The notes below the pieces were generated by a model. The model searched no databases and was not told the origin of the DNA. It saw only the letters and a list, made by a program, of their open reading frames with translations. This document shows positions 49,109 through 58,918 of a stretch of DNA of 64,000 nucleotides, in pieces. The stretch comes from JBKQHQ01 sp052148715 (lineage in GTDB: Bacteria; Pseudomonadota; Alphaproteobacteria; Rhizobiales; Xanthobacteraceae). Within the stretch, counting starts at the first letter, position 1. Each line of letters opens with the position of its first letter. Made by a program: the position numbers and the translations under genes. The stretch lies in NCBI GenBank assembly GCA_052148715.1, contig JBKQHQ010000081.1:68593-132592 (forward strand). Direction: 5' to 3'.

Positions 49109-49600
49109 TCAGGCCGGCTTGCGTTTCAGGCGCTCGAGCCCCTGCCGCTCTTCCGGGCGCAGATAGACGACCTCGGTCAGGGCGCCGATCGCCGCGCTGG
49201 TGTCGAAGTAGCCGAAGCGGGTCTCGCCGTTGCGGCCGGTCTGCACGAGCTTGAACCCGCGCGCCTGCATGTCGGCGACAGCCTTGTCGTAATCCTCGAC
49301 CATGATGCCGAAATGCTGCATCCCGCCTTGCGGGTTCTGCTGCAGGAACTCCGAATAGGTGCTGGTGCCCGAATGCGGCTCGATCAATTCGATCTGGATC
49401 TGGCCGCAATAGCCGAAGGCGAGGCTTTTGTGCAGATCCGCCGGCTTGCCGTTATAGGTCTGATCCTGAATCTGTGCGTTCTCGATGACCAAAAAATCGA
49501 GAACGCCGAGCTTCTCCTTGAAGAAGGAGATGGCGGCTTTCAGGTCCGGAACCACGAAGCCGATCTGGAAAACTCCGTCGGATAAAGTCGGCGCAGTCAT
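49109..49600 (-). CDS. VOC (glyoxalase/dioxygenase-fold) family protein
   Basis: A 163-residue protein of two beta-alpha-beta-beta-beta modules. Module 1 starts GVFQIGFVVPDLKAAISFFKEKLGV near residue 9, with QIQIELIEPHSGTS near 67. Module 2 starts GGMQHFGIMVEDYDKAVADMQARGF near 92, with ALTEVVYLRPE at the end. The His in MQHFGI and Glu residues in IELIEP and TEVVYL are plausible metal ligands. Substrate unknown. Confidence 0.85.
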   Translation of the reverse strand: MTAPTLSDGVFQIGFVVPDLKAAISFFKEKLGVLDFLVIENAQIQDQTYNGKPADLHKSLAFGYCGQIQIELIEPHSGTSTYSEFLQQNPQGGMQHFGIMVEDYDKAVADMQARGFKLVQTGRNGETRFGYFDTSAAIGALTEVVYLRPEERQGLERLKRKPA

Positions 49601-49669
49601 CGCATTTCCTTCCCTCTGAGCTTGGTTGGGCCGGCAAGCCCTTCTGCAGATGCCGATCGCGGCCCCATG

Positions 49670-49762
49670 TCACCACGCCATGCTGCCGCCGTCGATGTCC
49701 GATCCGGCGATGAACGAGCTTTCGTCCGACGCCCGGAACATGACCGCTGAATCGCTCCGGCG
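49670..49762 (-). pseudogene. C-terminal fragment of a short-chain dehydrogenase gene
   Basis: The minus-strand frame ending at the stop at 49670 reads SDSAVMFRASDESSFIAGSD then IDGGSMAW, matching the F-x-ASDxSSFITGxxxxxDGG end of SDR enzymes. No Rossmann or active-site part is present upstream, so it is a leftover of a deleted gene. Confidence 0.5.
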
Positions 49763-49863
49763 CACGACGCCGCCGAATTCGTGAACAACCCTGTGATTAT
49801 TGTCGGCCGTGACCCAAATACCACAGTAACCGGCCGTGACGGCGCTAAATTGATCCTCTCGGC

Positions 49864-52062
49864 TTGAACGGCAGATTCGGACCATTGGTTAGCTCGGAAA
49901 TAGACGCGGCCCCGCGCTCCGGCGGAGCACCTTATCTACGCCGCGGCTTGAGCCGCATCTTTCAAATCCCGTCGTGGAGGACGTCGGGTGGCAAAGTGGC
50001 GGCCGAGCGCGCCGGTGTGGCAGGCCTTCGCGGACCTCCGCGGCTGCTTTACATCGACGGCGTGCGCGCGATTGCGATCATCGCGGTTGTCGCCTTTCAC
50101 GCGCATATTCCCGGCTTCCGCGGCGGCTTCGTCGGGGTCGATATATTCTTCGTGATCTCGGGCTTCCTGATCACGCAGCAGATCGTCGGCCAGATGCTGG
50201 CCGGCTCTTTCTCGGCAACCGACTTCTACGCGCGCCGCATTCTGCGCATTTTTCCGCCTCTGCTGCTGGTCACCGTCGCCACGCTCGCGCTCGCGACACT
50301 GTTTCCGCTGCTGCCGCAGGAACGCGGCGAGCTCGCCAGCTCCGCCGCGGCGACCGCGGCCATGATCTCGAACTATCACTTCACGTCGGGCACGGAGTAC
50401 TTTTCGGTACATTCCGAAATCAACCCGCTGCTGCACACATGGTCACTGGGGGTCGAGGAGCAATATTATCTACTGGCGCCGGCGTTTGCGGCTGCGATCA
50501 TCTCTCTGGCCGTCTGGCGCAAGTGGAGGCCGACGCGTGCGCTGGTAGTCTTCGGCCTGGTCGCGATCTTCGCTTCCTACGTTACGCTCGCGGTCCTGAC
50601 CAAGACCGATCACCGCCTTGCCTTCTTTTCAGTCATGTCGCGGGCGTGGCAATTCTCCTTGGGCGGCCTGCTCGCCGTTGCGGTTCTCAAAGAGATTCTG
50701 GTGCCCGAGCGATTCCGATCGGCGTGCGGGCTCGTCGGCCTCTTGGCCGTCGCGGCTTCGATCCTGCTCTACAACGAGCACATCAGCTATCCGGGGCTCG
50801 CGGCGGCCTTATTGCCCACTATCGGTACGTTCCTCCTGCTCGCCTCGGGCGTCCCCGACGAGAAATCTCGCCTGATCCGAATCCTGGCGAGCCCCCCGGC
50901 GGTGGCGGTCGGCGTGCTGTCGTACAGCTGGTACCTCTGGCATTGGCCGCTGACGGAGCTGTCGCGGACGCTGGCGATCGGACAGGACAGCCTCTGGAAA
51001 GACGTCGCCGCGTCCGTCGCGGCACTGGCGCTGTCGATCCCGACCTACCTGTTCCTCGAGCGGCCGCTGAAGACATTGCGGCGGCCGCAGATCACGCGTG
51101 CCTTCGGCGGCCGCATCGTGGCCGCCGGCGTCGCCGGCTCGGCACTCATTGCGGTGGGTGCGTGGATGCTGGCGCCCGCCCCTGGGGCCGATCGCGACTT
51201 GCAAGCGGTCGAGACGGCCCGGCCGTCCCGCAACGTGTCGGATTGCGTGCCGCGCCAGAGCGCCCCGAAATTCGGATATATCGCGCCATGCGTCGTCGGC
51301 GCCGCGGGAGAACCGAGCGTCGTGTTCTGGGGCGATTCCCACGCGTTGATGCTGAAGCCGGTGGCTGAATGGTCGGCGCGCGACGAGAATCAAACGTCGA
51401 TCGTGCTCGGCAAACCGTCGTGCCCGCCGCTGCTCGGCATCGAGATCGATTATTTCGTCTTGCGAACGTGCGCCGACGACAATGACGATATTCTGGGCTG
51501 GATCCAGCGGCAGCAAGCGACTCCCGTGGTGGGCGCCGTCTTGGCGGCGCGGTGGTCGCTCTACAACGGACAGGACACGCCGGACGGCGACGCCGAGCTG
51601 CCGCGCATGCTGTGGCGAGACGGCAATCGGCCGCGGAACGACTACGCCGATATGCTCCGCGGCGGTCTCGCCGATCTGCTGACGATGCTGTCCCCGCGCC
51701 GGCGGCTGCTCGTCATGGGGCCGGTGCCGGAGCTCAGGCGCCCCATCGCGAATTGCCTGCTGCGGGCGCAAATGAACGGACAGTCGCGCGACTCCTGCGC
51801 CCTCGATCGATCCGACGTCGAACGGCGGCGCCACGAGGCCGTGGAGATTCTGCGGCGCGTGGTGGCGAGGTTCCCGAACGCCAGGATGATCGATCCTCTG
51901 GAAGTATTCTGCGACCGCGACAAATGCTGGCCGTTCGGTCCCCAGGGCGTCTTCTATAACGACAACGATCACCTCAGCGCGCTGGGCGGGGAGATGCTGT
52001 ACCAGCACTTCCAGCAAGATTTCCGCTGGGTTTACCGGGCGGCCGCAGCTGAGCTGATGTGA
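49864..52062 (+). CDS. OafA/YrhL-type acyltransferase with C-terminal SGNH domain
   Basis: A 732-residue membrane enzyme that O-acylates surface polysaccharide or similar glycans. The acyltransferase-3 domain (about 62-420) has YIDGVRAIAIIAVVAFHAH, GGFVGVDIFFVISGFLI and HTWSLGVEEQYYLLAP and ten or so helices. The C-terminal periplasmic SGNH hydrolase-like domain (about 470-730) has FWGDSHALML near 488 and NDNDHLSALGG near 710 (Ser, Asp-x-x-His). The TTG start at 49864 gives a 60-residue basic N-terminal extension; a second TTG at 49885 or a later GTG may be the true start. Confidence 0.9.
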   Translation: MNGRFGPLVSSEIDAAPRSGGAPYLRRGLSRIFQIPSWRTSGGKVAAERAGVAGLRGPPRLLYIDGVRAIAIIAVVAFHAHIPGFRGGFVGVDIFFVISGFLITQQIVGQMLAGSFSATDFYARRILRIFPPLLLVTVATLALATLFPLLPQERGELASSAAATAAMISNYHFTSGTEYFSVHSEINPLLHTWSLGVEEQYYLLAPAFAAAIISLAVWRKWRPTRALVVFGLVAIFASYVTLAVLTKTDHRLAFFSVMSRAWQFSLGGLLAVAVLKEILVPERFRSACGLVGLLAVAASILLYNEHISYPGLAAALLPTIGTFLLLASGVPDEKSRLIRILASPPAVAVGVLSYSWYLWHWPLTELSRTLAIGQDSLWKDVAASVAALALSIPTYLFLERPLKTLRRPQITRAFGGRIVAAGVAGSALIAVGAWMLAPAPGADRDLQAVETARPSRNVSDCVPRQSAPKFGYIAPCVVGAAGEPSVVFWGDSHALMLKPVAEWSARDENQTSIVLGKPSCPPLLGIEIDYFVLRTCADDNDDILGWIQRQQATPVVGAVLAARWSLYNGQDTPDGDAELPRMLWRDGNRPRNDYADMLRGGLADLLTMLSPRRRLLVMGPVPELRRPIANCLLRAQMNGQSRDSCALDRSDVERRRHEAVEILRRVVARFPNARMIDPLEVFCDRDKCWPFGPQGVFYNDNDHLSALGGEMLYQHFQQDFRWVYRAAAAELM

Positions 52063-52092
52063 ACTCGGCCGCCGCAGGTCAGTCGGCGGGGG

Positions 52093-52734
52093 TCATCCGG
52101 GCGCGTCGAAGCCGACATACACAACGACGGGTCCGGGCGCCGGGGTCCCGGTCGCGGGAATGATCAGATCGTCGGCAATGCTGCTGAAATCCACGTCCCT
52201 CCGGTCGCGGGTGATCGTCACCGCGACACGAACCTGCTTACTGACGATGGTCTTTGGCTCCGGACCTTGCTGCACGATCGTGTAGCGTATGGGAATCTCG
52301 ACTTGCCCGCCGCGCCCCGCCGATCTGACCATCAGGTGGCCATGCACGGCGACTTTCATGCGAATCGAGTCTCCGAGGGTCGCGCATTCGCGCAATGTGC
52401 TGCCGATCAATCCCTCGTAACGTGGCCTGCCTGCCGATTTTGCCCCTGCATCGACGCTCATCGTCCCCGCCCCGTCCCGGATGCTGACCACGGGACAGCT
52501 GCCCTCCGGCGACGATAGCGCCGCGGTCGTGACTGGGGGCGCGGAGTTATCGAACAGGCCTCCGGGACCGATCAGCAGTTTATCCGGGTAGCCGCCGTTC
52601 GTATTGGAGGCGAGGGTCGGGCTCGAGCTCAAGTTTGCTGAGCAACCCGCGACCGCCGACGCTAGCGCAACCAGCGCTACAATGACAGCCGCGCTTGCGC
52701 GCTTTTGTCCAACGATGATCTGTCGCCGATGCAT
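52093..52734 (-). CDS. putative lipoprotein of unknown function
   Basis: A 213-residue protein. The N-terminal segment AAVIVALVALASAVAGCSAN is a lipoprotein signal with lipobox AVAGC and modified Cys near residue 31. The mature part is beta-rich with two more Cys (EGSCPV and LRECAT) and no catalytic signature. I do not recognise the family. It converges with the acyltransferase gene. Confidence 0.7.
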   Translation of the reverse strand: MHRRQIIVGQKRASAAVIVALVALASAVAGCSANLSSSPTLASNTNGGYPDKLLIGPGGLFDNSAPPVTTAALSSPEGSCPVVSIRDGAGTMSVDAGAKSAGRPRYEGLIGSTLRECATLGDSIRMKVAVHGHLMVRSAGRGGQVEIPIRYTIVQQGPEPKTIVSKQVRVAVTITRDRRDVDFSSIADDLIIPATGTPAPGPVVVYVGFDAPG

Positions 52735-53285
52735 GACGTGCTACACCTTACAACACTCGGAACCTCGGTCTGTTGTCGCTTCCCTAGCATGCTCACGTTT
52801 TTGCAACAAATGACTACAATCGAACCGTCGGCCGAGGCGCAGGCGACGAAAGCCGGCAACTCGCTGTGAAGTTTGCGAGCAAGCGACTCAACAGCATGCG
52901 CGATCCAGTTCGAATCCGCCGATTTGGAGAGGGAGGCGCCGGTATCCCGCGGACGCTTCGGTCGGTTGTCCGCGTCCGGGCGCGAAAGGGGATGTTGTTA
53001 AACTGAGGCCTGCAAGACGGCCGGCTATCACCCGGGGTCTTGACCAAGACGCGTCCACTATGCTGCCAAAATGGCCGCAACCTCACTATCGAACCGGTGC
53101 TAGTCTACTCCCAACCGAATCGGGAGCGCGGTGAATCGCGCCTTAGTTTGCCCCAGCGTCCGGCACATTGGAGGGCCGCCGTGAGGCGCGGGCAACGTTG
53201 TTGGGCGGGGTCAGGCATGGCATCCGACCGTCCGAGCGCCTCAGGGGCTTGAAGGAACGTTGAACGAAGCGGGTGAAAAATACGC
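52735..53285. other. intergenic region upstream of the first TPR glycosyltransferase
   Basis: About 550 bases without a convincing gene. It contains the lipoprotein promoter on the left and, at 53081-53124, the sequence duplicated upstream of the second TPR gene. Confidence 0.5.
53081..53124 (+). repeat. upstream element duplicated before both TPR glycosyltransferase genes, copy 1
   Basis: It reads CCTCACTATCGAACCGGTGC then TAGTCTACT and CCGAATCGGG. Copy 2 at 55984-56028 differs by one inserted A and a few bases near the end. It lies about 160 bases before the start of the first TPR gene and probably contains its promoter or operator. Confidence 0.65.
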
Positions 53286-55811
53286 ATGAACGGACAACCA
53301 ACAACGTTCCAGGCCGCATTCCAGCAGGCGATAGCGTTCCATCAGGCCGGTCGGCTGGCAGAGGCGGAGCAGATCTATCGGCGGATCCTGCAGGCGCAAC
53401 CCGAGCAATTTGATTGCCTGCATCTGTTAGGGGTCGTTTACGCTCAACGTGGCGATTTCGCCGAGGCCGTGCGCCAAATCGATGCCGCTTTGCGGATAAA
53501 TCCAAACGTTGCTGCCGTGCACAACAATCGGGGAGGTGCGCTTTTGGAGCTGCAGCGTCCTGATGAGGCGCTGGCGAGTTACGAACGTTCGATAGCCCTC
53601 AAGCCGAATTTCGCCGAAGCCTTCTACGGTCGGGGGAATGCCTTTCGGCAGCTGCAGCGTCCGCATGAGGCTCTCGCGAGCTACGATCGAGCGATCGCCC
53701 TCAGGCCGAACTACCCCGAAGCGTATAACAACCAAGGCTTTCTGCTTTGGGAGCTCAAGCGTCCAGATGAGGCTCTGGCGAGCTACGATCGGGCGATCGC
53801 CCTCAAGCCGGATTACCCGGAAGCCTTTAACAATCGAGGTATTGCCCTTCGCGAGCTGAAGCGTCCGGACGAGGCTTTGGCGAGCTACGATCGAGCGATC
53901 GCCCTCAAGCCGAACCACGCCGAAGCGTTTAACAACCGAGGCATTGTGCTTTGGGAGCTGAAGCGTCCAGATGAGGCTCTGTCGAGTTGCGAGCAGGCGA
54001 TCGCCCTCAAGCCGGACTACGCGGAAGCCTTTAACAGTCGGGGGAATGCGTTTCGGGAGTTGAAGCGTCCAGATGAAGCTCTAGCGAGCTACGATCGAGC
54101 GATTGCTTTCAATCCGCACTACGCCGAAGCGTATAACAACCGAGGCATTCTGCTTTCGGAACTCAAGCGTCTAGATGAGGCTCTGGCGAGTTATGAGCGG
54201 GCGATTGCGCTCAAGGCCGACTACGCGGAAGCCTTTAACAACCGAGGCGATCCCCTTCGGAGGCTGCTGCGTTTGGATGAAGCGTTGGCGAGCTACGATC
54301 GAGCGATCGCCCTCAAGCCGGACTACGCCGATGCCTTTTACAACCATGGCGTTGTGCTTGTGGACCTGCGGCGTTTGGATGAGGCTCTGGCGAGTTTCGA
54401 CCGAGCGGTGGCTGCGAAGGCTGATCACCGTTATGCGTTCGGCAGAGCCGCGGACTGTGTGATTACGCTCTGCGACTGGGACCGGCGTACACGGTTCGCC
54501 GCGGATTTGAATGCACATGTCTCCGGCAAGAAGTCGATCGTTCCTCCTTTTGGGCTGCTTGGTTACAGCGACGATCCCGGACTGCACCTGCAATGCGCCA
54601 GGAACTATATCGATGATACGGTTCCGTTGCCCCCGCGGCCATTGTGGACCGGCGAGACCTGGCGCCATGACAAGTTGCGGGTCGCTTATCTGTCGGCGGA
54701 TTTCCGTCGGCACGCTGTGGCGTATCTGATGGCGGGACTGTTTGAGCAGCACGACCGCTCGCGATTCGAGATCATCGGCGTGTCATTCGGCGTGGATGAC
54801 GGAAGCGAGATGCGCGAGCGGCTCGTCGCGGCATTTGATCAGTTTTACGATGTCCGCACCAAAAGCGATGAGGAAGTTGCCAAGCTCCTTCACGATCGAC
54901 AGGTCGACATCGTGATTGATCTGATGGGATACACGCACGACGCGCGGCCCGGCATTCTGGCGTATCGCCCGGCGCCGATCCACGTGAGTTATCTCGGGTT
55001 TCCCGCGACGATGGGAGCTGAGTTCATCGATTATATTATCGCGGACGCGATCGTTTTGCCATTCGATCAGCGGTCTTATTATACCGAAAATATCGTTCAT
55101 CTGCCCGACTGCTATCAAGTGAGCGACAGCAAGCGTCCGATCGCATCGCGCATGCCGGCGCGGGAAGCTCTCGGTTTGCCGGGCGAGGGCTTCGTGTTCT
55201 GCTGTTTCAACAACTCGTGGAAAATCGCGCCGCCAGTGTTCGATATCTGGATGAGACTGTTGAAAGCGGTCGACCGCAGCGTGCTGTGGTTATCCCCCGA
55301 CAATGCCACGGCCGAGGCCAATTTGCGGCGCGAGGCGCAATACCGGGGCGTCGACCCCGGCAGACTGATGTTTATGCGCAGAGTCGAGTACGCGGATTAC
55401 CTGGTACGCTACCGCCTTGCCGATTTGTTTTTGGATACTCTGCCCTACAATGCCGGGGCGACTGCCAGCGACGCGCTGTGGGCCGGGTTACCCGTGATTA
55501 CTTGTTCCGGCCACGCGTTTACGGCCCGGATGGCTGGAAGCCTACTGCATGGAGCCGGTCTGCCGGAACTCGTCACGCACAGCCTTGAGGATTATGAAGC
55601 GCTAGCGCTGCGGCTGGCGAAGGATCCCGTGCTCCTCGAAGGATATCGCAAACGATTGGTCACGAACCGGCTGACGCATCCTTTGTTTGACGCCGACCGC
55701 TTCCGGCGCCACGTCGAGGCTGCCTACACGACCATGTGGGAAAAGTGGCAACGCGGCGAACCGCCCGCGAGCTTTTCGGTCGAGCAACTTGGTCCGCTCG
55801 TCGGGCGGTGA
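53286..55811 (+). CDS. TPR-repeat O-linked N-acetylglucosamine-transferase-like (SPINDLY family, GT41) protein
   Basis: An 841-residue cytoplasmic glycosyltransferase-like protein. Residues about 10-385 hold eleven 34-residue TPR units with the consensus AEAFNNRGIALRELKRPDEA then LASYDRAIALKPDY, followed by a partial twelfth. The GT41 catalytic region begins near residue 430 and includes LRVAYLSADFRRHAVAYLMAGLFEQHDRSRFEIIGV near 462 and later FLDTLPYNAGATASDALWAGLPVIT near 715. Bacterial members add sugars to proteins or take part in polysaccharide assembly. A near paralogue follows in tandem. The TPR units are very alike in DNA (102-base period). Confidence 0.92.
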   Translation: MNGQPTTFQAAFQQAIAFHQAGRLAEAEQIYRRILQAQPEQFDCLHLLGVVYAQRGDFAEAVRQIDAALRINPNVAAVHNNRGGALLELQRPDEALASYERSIALKPNFAEAFYGRGNAFRQLQRPHEALASYDRAIALRPNYPEAYNNQGFLLWELKRPDEALASYDRAIALKPDYPEAFNNRGIALRELKRPDEALASYDRAIALKPNHAEAFNNRGIVLWELKRPDEALSSCEQAIALKPDYAEAFNSRGNAFRELKRPDEALASYDRAIAFNPHYAEAYNNRGILLSELKRLDEALASYERAIALKADYAEAFNNRGDPLRRLLRLDEALASYDRAIALKPDYADAFYNHGVVLVDLRRLDEALASFDRAVAAKADHRYAFGRAADCVITLCDWDRRTRFAADLNAHVSGKKSIVPPFGLLGYSDDPGLHLQCARNYIDDTVPLPPRPLWTGETWRHDKLRVAYLSADFRRHAVAYLMAGLFEQHDRSRFEIIGVSFGVDDGSEMRERLVAAFDQFYDVRTKSDEEVAKLLHDRQVDIVIDLMGYTHDARPGILAYRPAPIHVSYLGFPATMGAEFIDYIIADAIVLPFDQRSYYTENIVHLPDCYQVSDSKRPIASRMPAREALGLPGEGFVFCCFNNSWKIAPPVFDIWMRLLKAVDRSVLWLSPDNATAEANLRREAQYRGVDPGRLMFMRRVEYADYLVRYRLADLFLDTLPYNAGATASDALWAGLPVITCSGHAFTARMAGSLLHGAGLPELVTHSLEDYEALALRLAKDPVLLEGYRKRLVTNRLTHPLFDADRFRRHVEAAYTTMWEKWQRGEPPASFSVEQLGPLVGR

Positions 55812-55983
55812 CGATTCTCCGACAACCCGCGATAGGTGCAAAGGGTCGTTGGGAACCCTCGCGCACGTTCTCCGGCGCGCCGCCCTCCGCCGAGGATTAA
55901 GCGTCCTCGAAAAGCTTCACAACACTTGGGGAGTTGGCTCGCGGCAGGCGGCCCAACTCTATTCGATGTTGCAGATAGCCGTA

Positions 55984-56028
55984 CCTCACTATCGAAACCG
56001 GTGCTAGTCTACTTAAAACCGAATCGGC
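55984..56028 (+). repeat. upstream element duplicated before both TPR glycosyltransferase genes, copy 2
   Basis: It reads CCTCACTATCGAAACCGGTG then CTAGTCTACT and CCGAATCGG, matching 53081-53124. It lies about 87 bases before the second gene's start. Its retention suggests that promoter and gene were duplicated together. Confidence 0.65.
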
Positions 56029-56114
56029 GGGTGCGTTGAGTCGTGCCGTGTTTGTTCTAGCACCAGCTTGAGGCCACCTCGCCGACCGATCAATGGTGTT
56101 TTCGGACTACCCGC

Positions 56115-58676
56115 GTGAACCGCAAACAGCGTCGAGCCGCAGCAAGACAGTCTCACACCTCCGCATTTGCGCGTCCGCAATTCGTCATTGAGGGGTTGGG
56201 TCACCATCGGGCAGGCCGGCTGGATCAGGCAAGAGCCCTTTATCTCAAGGCGCTGGCGGTACAGCCCAACGACGCCGATGCGCTGCATTTTCTGGGAGTC
56301 TTGCGCAACCAGCAGGGCAGCTTCTTGGAAGCGGTCGAGCTGGTTACCAGGGCAATCGCCCTCAAGCCGAACTATCCCGAGGCATACGGCAACTTGGCCG
56401 CTATGCTCTCCGCGCACGGCAGGCTCGACGAGGCCTTGGCGAGCTACGAGAAGGCGCTCGCGCTCAATCCCACCCAAGCGGAGACCCTCAATAACCGCGG
56501 CAACGCGCTGCAGGAGCTGAAGCGGGTCGATGAGGCGCTCGCAAGCTACGATCGGGCGATCGCCTTCAAGTCGGACTATGCGGAAGCCTTTAACAATCGA
56601 GGGAATGCGCTTCGGGAGCTGAAGCGTCCGGAAGAGGCTTTGGCGAGCTACGATCGAGCGATCGCCCTCAAGCCGGACTACGCCGGAGCCTTTAACAACC
56701 GAGGCATTGCGCTACGGGAGCTGCAGCGTCCAGCCGAGGCTCTAGCGAGTTGCGAGCGGGCGATCGCCCTCAAGCCGGATTATGCGGAAGCCTTTAACAG
56801 CCGAGGGAATGCCCTTCGCGAGCTGAAGCGTCCGAAAGAGGCTTTGGCAAGCTACGATCGAGCGATCACGCTCAGGCCGAACTACGCCGAAGCCTTTAAC
56901 AACCGAGGCATTGTGCTCTCGGATCTGAAGCGTCCAGATGAGGCTTTGGGGAGTTGCGAACGCGCGATCGCCCTCAAGCCGGATTACGCGGATGCCTTTA
57001 ACAGTCGAGGGAATGCTCTTCGCGAGCTGAAGCGTCCTGACGAGGCTTTGGCGAGCTATGATCGAGCGATCGCCCTCGAGCCGAGCTACGCCGAAGCCTT
57101 TAACAACCGAGGCATTGCGCTTGCGGAGCTCAGGCGTCTGGACGAGGCGCTGGCGAGCTACGATCGGGCGATCGCGCTCAGAGCCGACCACGCGGAAGCC
57201 TTTAATAACCGAGGCAATGCGCTTTGGGAGCTGCGGCGTTTGGATGAGGCTCTGGCGAGTTTCGACCGAGCGATAGCTGCGAAGCCGGATCACGCCCATG
57301 CGTTCGGCGCAGCCGCGGACTGTGTGATCAAGCTCTGCGACTGGGGCCGGCGGGCACGGATCGCCGCGGAGCTGAATGCACACGTCTTCGGCAAGAAGTC
57401 GATCATTCCTCCCTTCGTGCTGCTCGGTTACAGCGATGATCCCGGGCTGCAACTGCAATGCGCCAGGAACTATATCGAGGAGAAGGTCCCATTGCCCCCT
57501 CGACCATTGTGGACCGGGGCGGCGTGGCGCCATGGAAAGGTGCGGGTCGCCTATCTGTCGGCAGATTTCCGCCGGCATCCAATAATGCAACTAATAGCGG
57601 GGCTATTTGAGCGGCACGACCGCTCGCGATTCGAGATCATCGGCGTGTCATTTGGAGTGGATGACGGAAGCGAAACGCGCAAGCGGGCCGTCGCGGCATT
57701 TGATCGGTTTTACAATGTCCGCAGAAAGGGCGATGAGGAAGTCGCCAAGCTCCTTCACGATCTGCAGGTCGACATTGCGATTGATCTAATGGGTTATACG
57801 CAGGATGCGCGGCCCGGCATTCTTGCGTATCGTCCGGCGCCGATCCAAACAAGCTATCTCGGCTTTCTCGGCACGACGGGGGCCGAGTTCATCGACTATA
57901 TCATCGTCGACAAGACGGCGGTGCCGCTCGAGCACCAGCCGTTCTATACGGAGAGGATCGTTCACCTGCCGGATTGCTATCAGGTCAACGACGCCAAGCG
58001 GAAGATCGCTGAAGCGGCGCCCTCGCGGCAGGAAGCCGGGCTTCCGGAGAATGGCTTCGTCTTTTGTTGCTTCAACAATAACTGGAAGATCACTCCCGAC
58101 GTGTTCAGCGTCTGGATGCGGCTCTTGGGTACGATTGAAGGCAGCGTATTGTGGCTGCTGCGCGACAACGAGAGCGCCGAGCGGAACCTGCGCAAGGAAG
58201 CGCAGGCACGCGGCATCGACCCGCTCCGGCTCATCTTCGCCGGCCGTTTGCCATTCGACGAGCATCTGGCGCGCCACCGTCTCGCCGATCTGTTTCTCGA
58301 CACGCTGCCGTGCAACGCCGGCGCGACGGCGAGCGACGCGCTGTGGGGGGGCCTTCCGGTGCTGACATGTGAAGGCGCAGCCTTTGCGGGACGGGTTGCG
58401 GCAAGCCTGCTGTATGCGGTGGGATTGCCCGAGCTCGTGACGAATTCTTTGGAAGAATATGAAGGCTTGGCCCTGAGACTGGCCACTGACCCGCCCCGCC
58501 TCCAATCGATTCGGCGCGGGCTTGGAGCGAACCGACTGACTCACCCGCTTTTCGACACCGACCGATTTCGGCGCCATATCGAGGCGGCCTATATGACCAT
58601 GTGGGAAATGTGGCAGCGCGGCGAACCGCCTGCGAGCTTTGCGGTCGAGCAACTTGGTCCACTCGTCGGGCGGTGA
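56115..58676 (+). CDS. TPR-repeat O-linked N-acetylglucosamine-transferase-like (GT41) protein, tandem paralogue
   Basis: An 853-residue paralogue of the preceding gene. It starts with GTG and the basic leader MNRKQRRAAARQ seen in several rhizobial TPR proteins, then eleven TPR units (about 24-395) and the GT41 region (VRVAYLSADFRRHPIMQLIAGLFERHDRSRFEIIGV near 475; FLDTLPCNAGATASDALWGGLPVLT near 727). The C-terminal 60 residues are almost the same in both copies (for example RHIEAAYMTMWEMWQRGEPP here), while the N-terminal 50 residues differ, so the copies may have distinct targets. Confidence 0.92.
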   Translation: MNRKQRRAAARQSHTSAFARPQFVIEGLGHHRAGRLDQARALYLKALAVQPNDADALHFLGVLRNQQGSFLEAVELVTRAIALKPNYPEAYGNLAAMLSAHGRLDEALASYEKALALNPTQAETLNNRGNALQELKRVDEALASYDRAIAFKSDYAEAFNNRGNALRELKRPEEALASYDRAIALKPDYAGAFNNRGIALRELQRPAEALASCERAIALKPDYAEAFNSRGNALRELKRPKEALASYDRAITLRPNYAEAFNNRGIVLSDLKRPDEALGSCERAIALKPDYADAFNSRGNALRELKRPDEALASYDRAIALEPSYAEAFNNRGIALAELRRLDEALASYDRAIALRADHAEAFNNRGNALWELRRLDEALASFDRAIAAKPDHAHAFGAAADCVIKLCDWGRRARIAAELNAHVFGKKSIIPPFVLLGYSDDPGLQLQCARNYIEEKVPLPPRPLWTGAAWRHGKVRVAYLSADFRRHPIMQLIAGLFERHDRSRFEIIGVSFGVDDGSETRKRAVAAFDRFYNVRRKGDEEVAKLLHDLQVDIAIDLMGYTQDARPGILAYRPAPIQTSYLGFLGTTGAEFIDYIIVDKTAVPLEHQPFYTERIVHLPDCYQVNDAKRKIAEAAPSRQEAGLPENGFVFCCFNNNWKITPDVFSVWMRLLGTIEGSVLWLLRDNESAERNLRKEAQARGIDPLRLIFAGRLPFDEHLARHRLADLFLDTLPCNAGATASDALWGGLPVLTCEGAAFAGRVAASLLYAVGLPELVTNSLEEYEGLALRLATDPPRLQSIRRGLGANRLTHPLFDTDRFRRHIEAAYMTMWEMWQRGEPPASFAVEQLGPLVGR

Positions 58677-58918
58677 AGATTCGATGCAAGCTGGATCGTA
58701 GATTGGGTTCTTGCTTTTGATGAAGCCAATCGGAAGAACACGGGATACCAATCATCAGCTGAATTTTGCGATCCGGCCTAGTCGCGGTAAGCATCAGCGG
58801 CCTACACTCGGCCGTCGTCGCCGCAACTCGGCGATCCAAGCGTCGCCACAATTGTTGCGGCGCTCGAGGCTTGGCTTTGCCTAAAGCATGTTCCGGTGAA
58901 ATCGACGCACCGACTTAC

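Noticed and set aside
53540..57310. Regularly spaced direct repeats that could suggest a CRISPR array
   Set aside because: The 102-base period, continuous reading frame and 34-residue TPR consensus show coding repeats; there are no unique spacers or cas genes.
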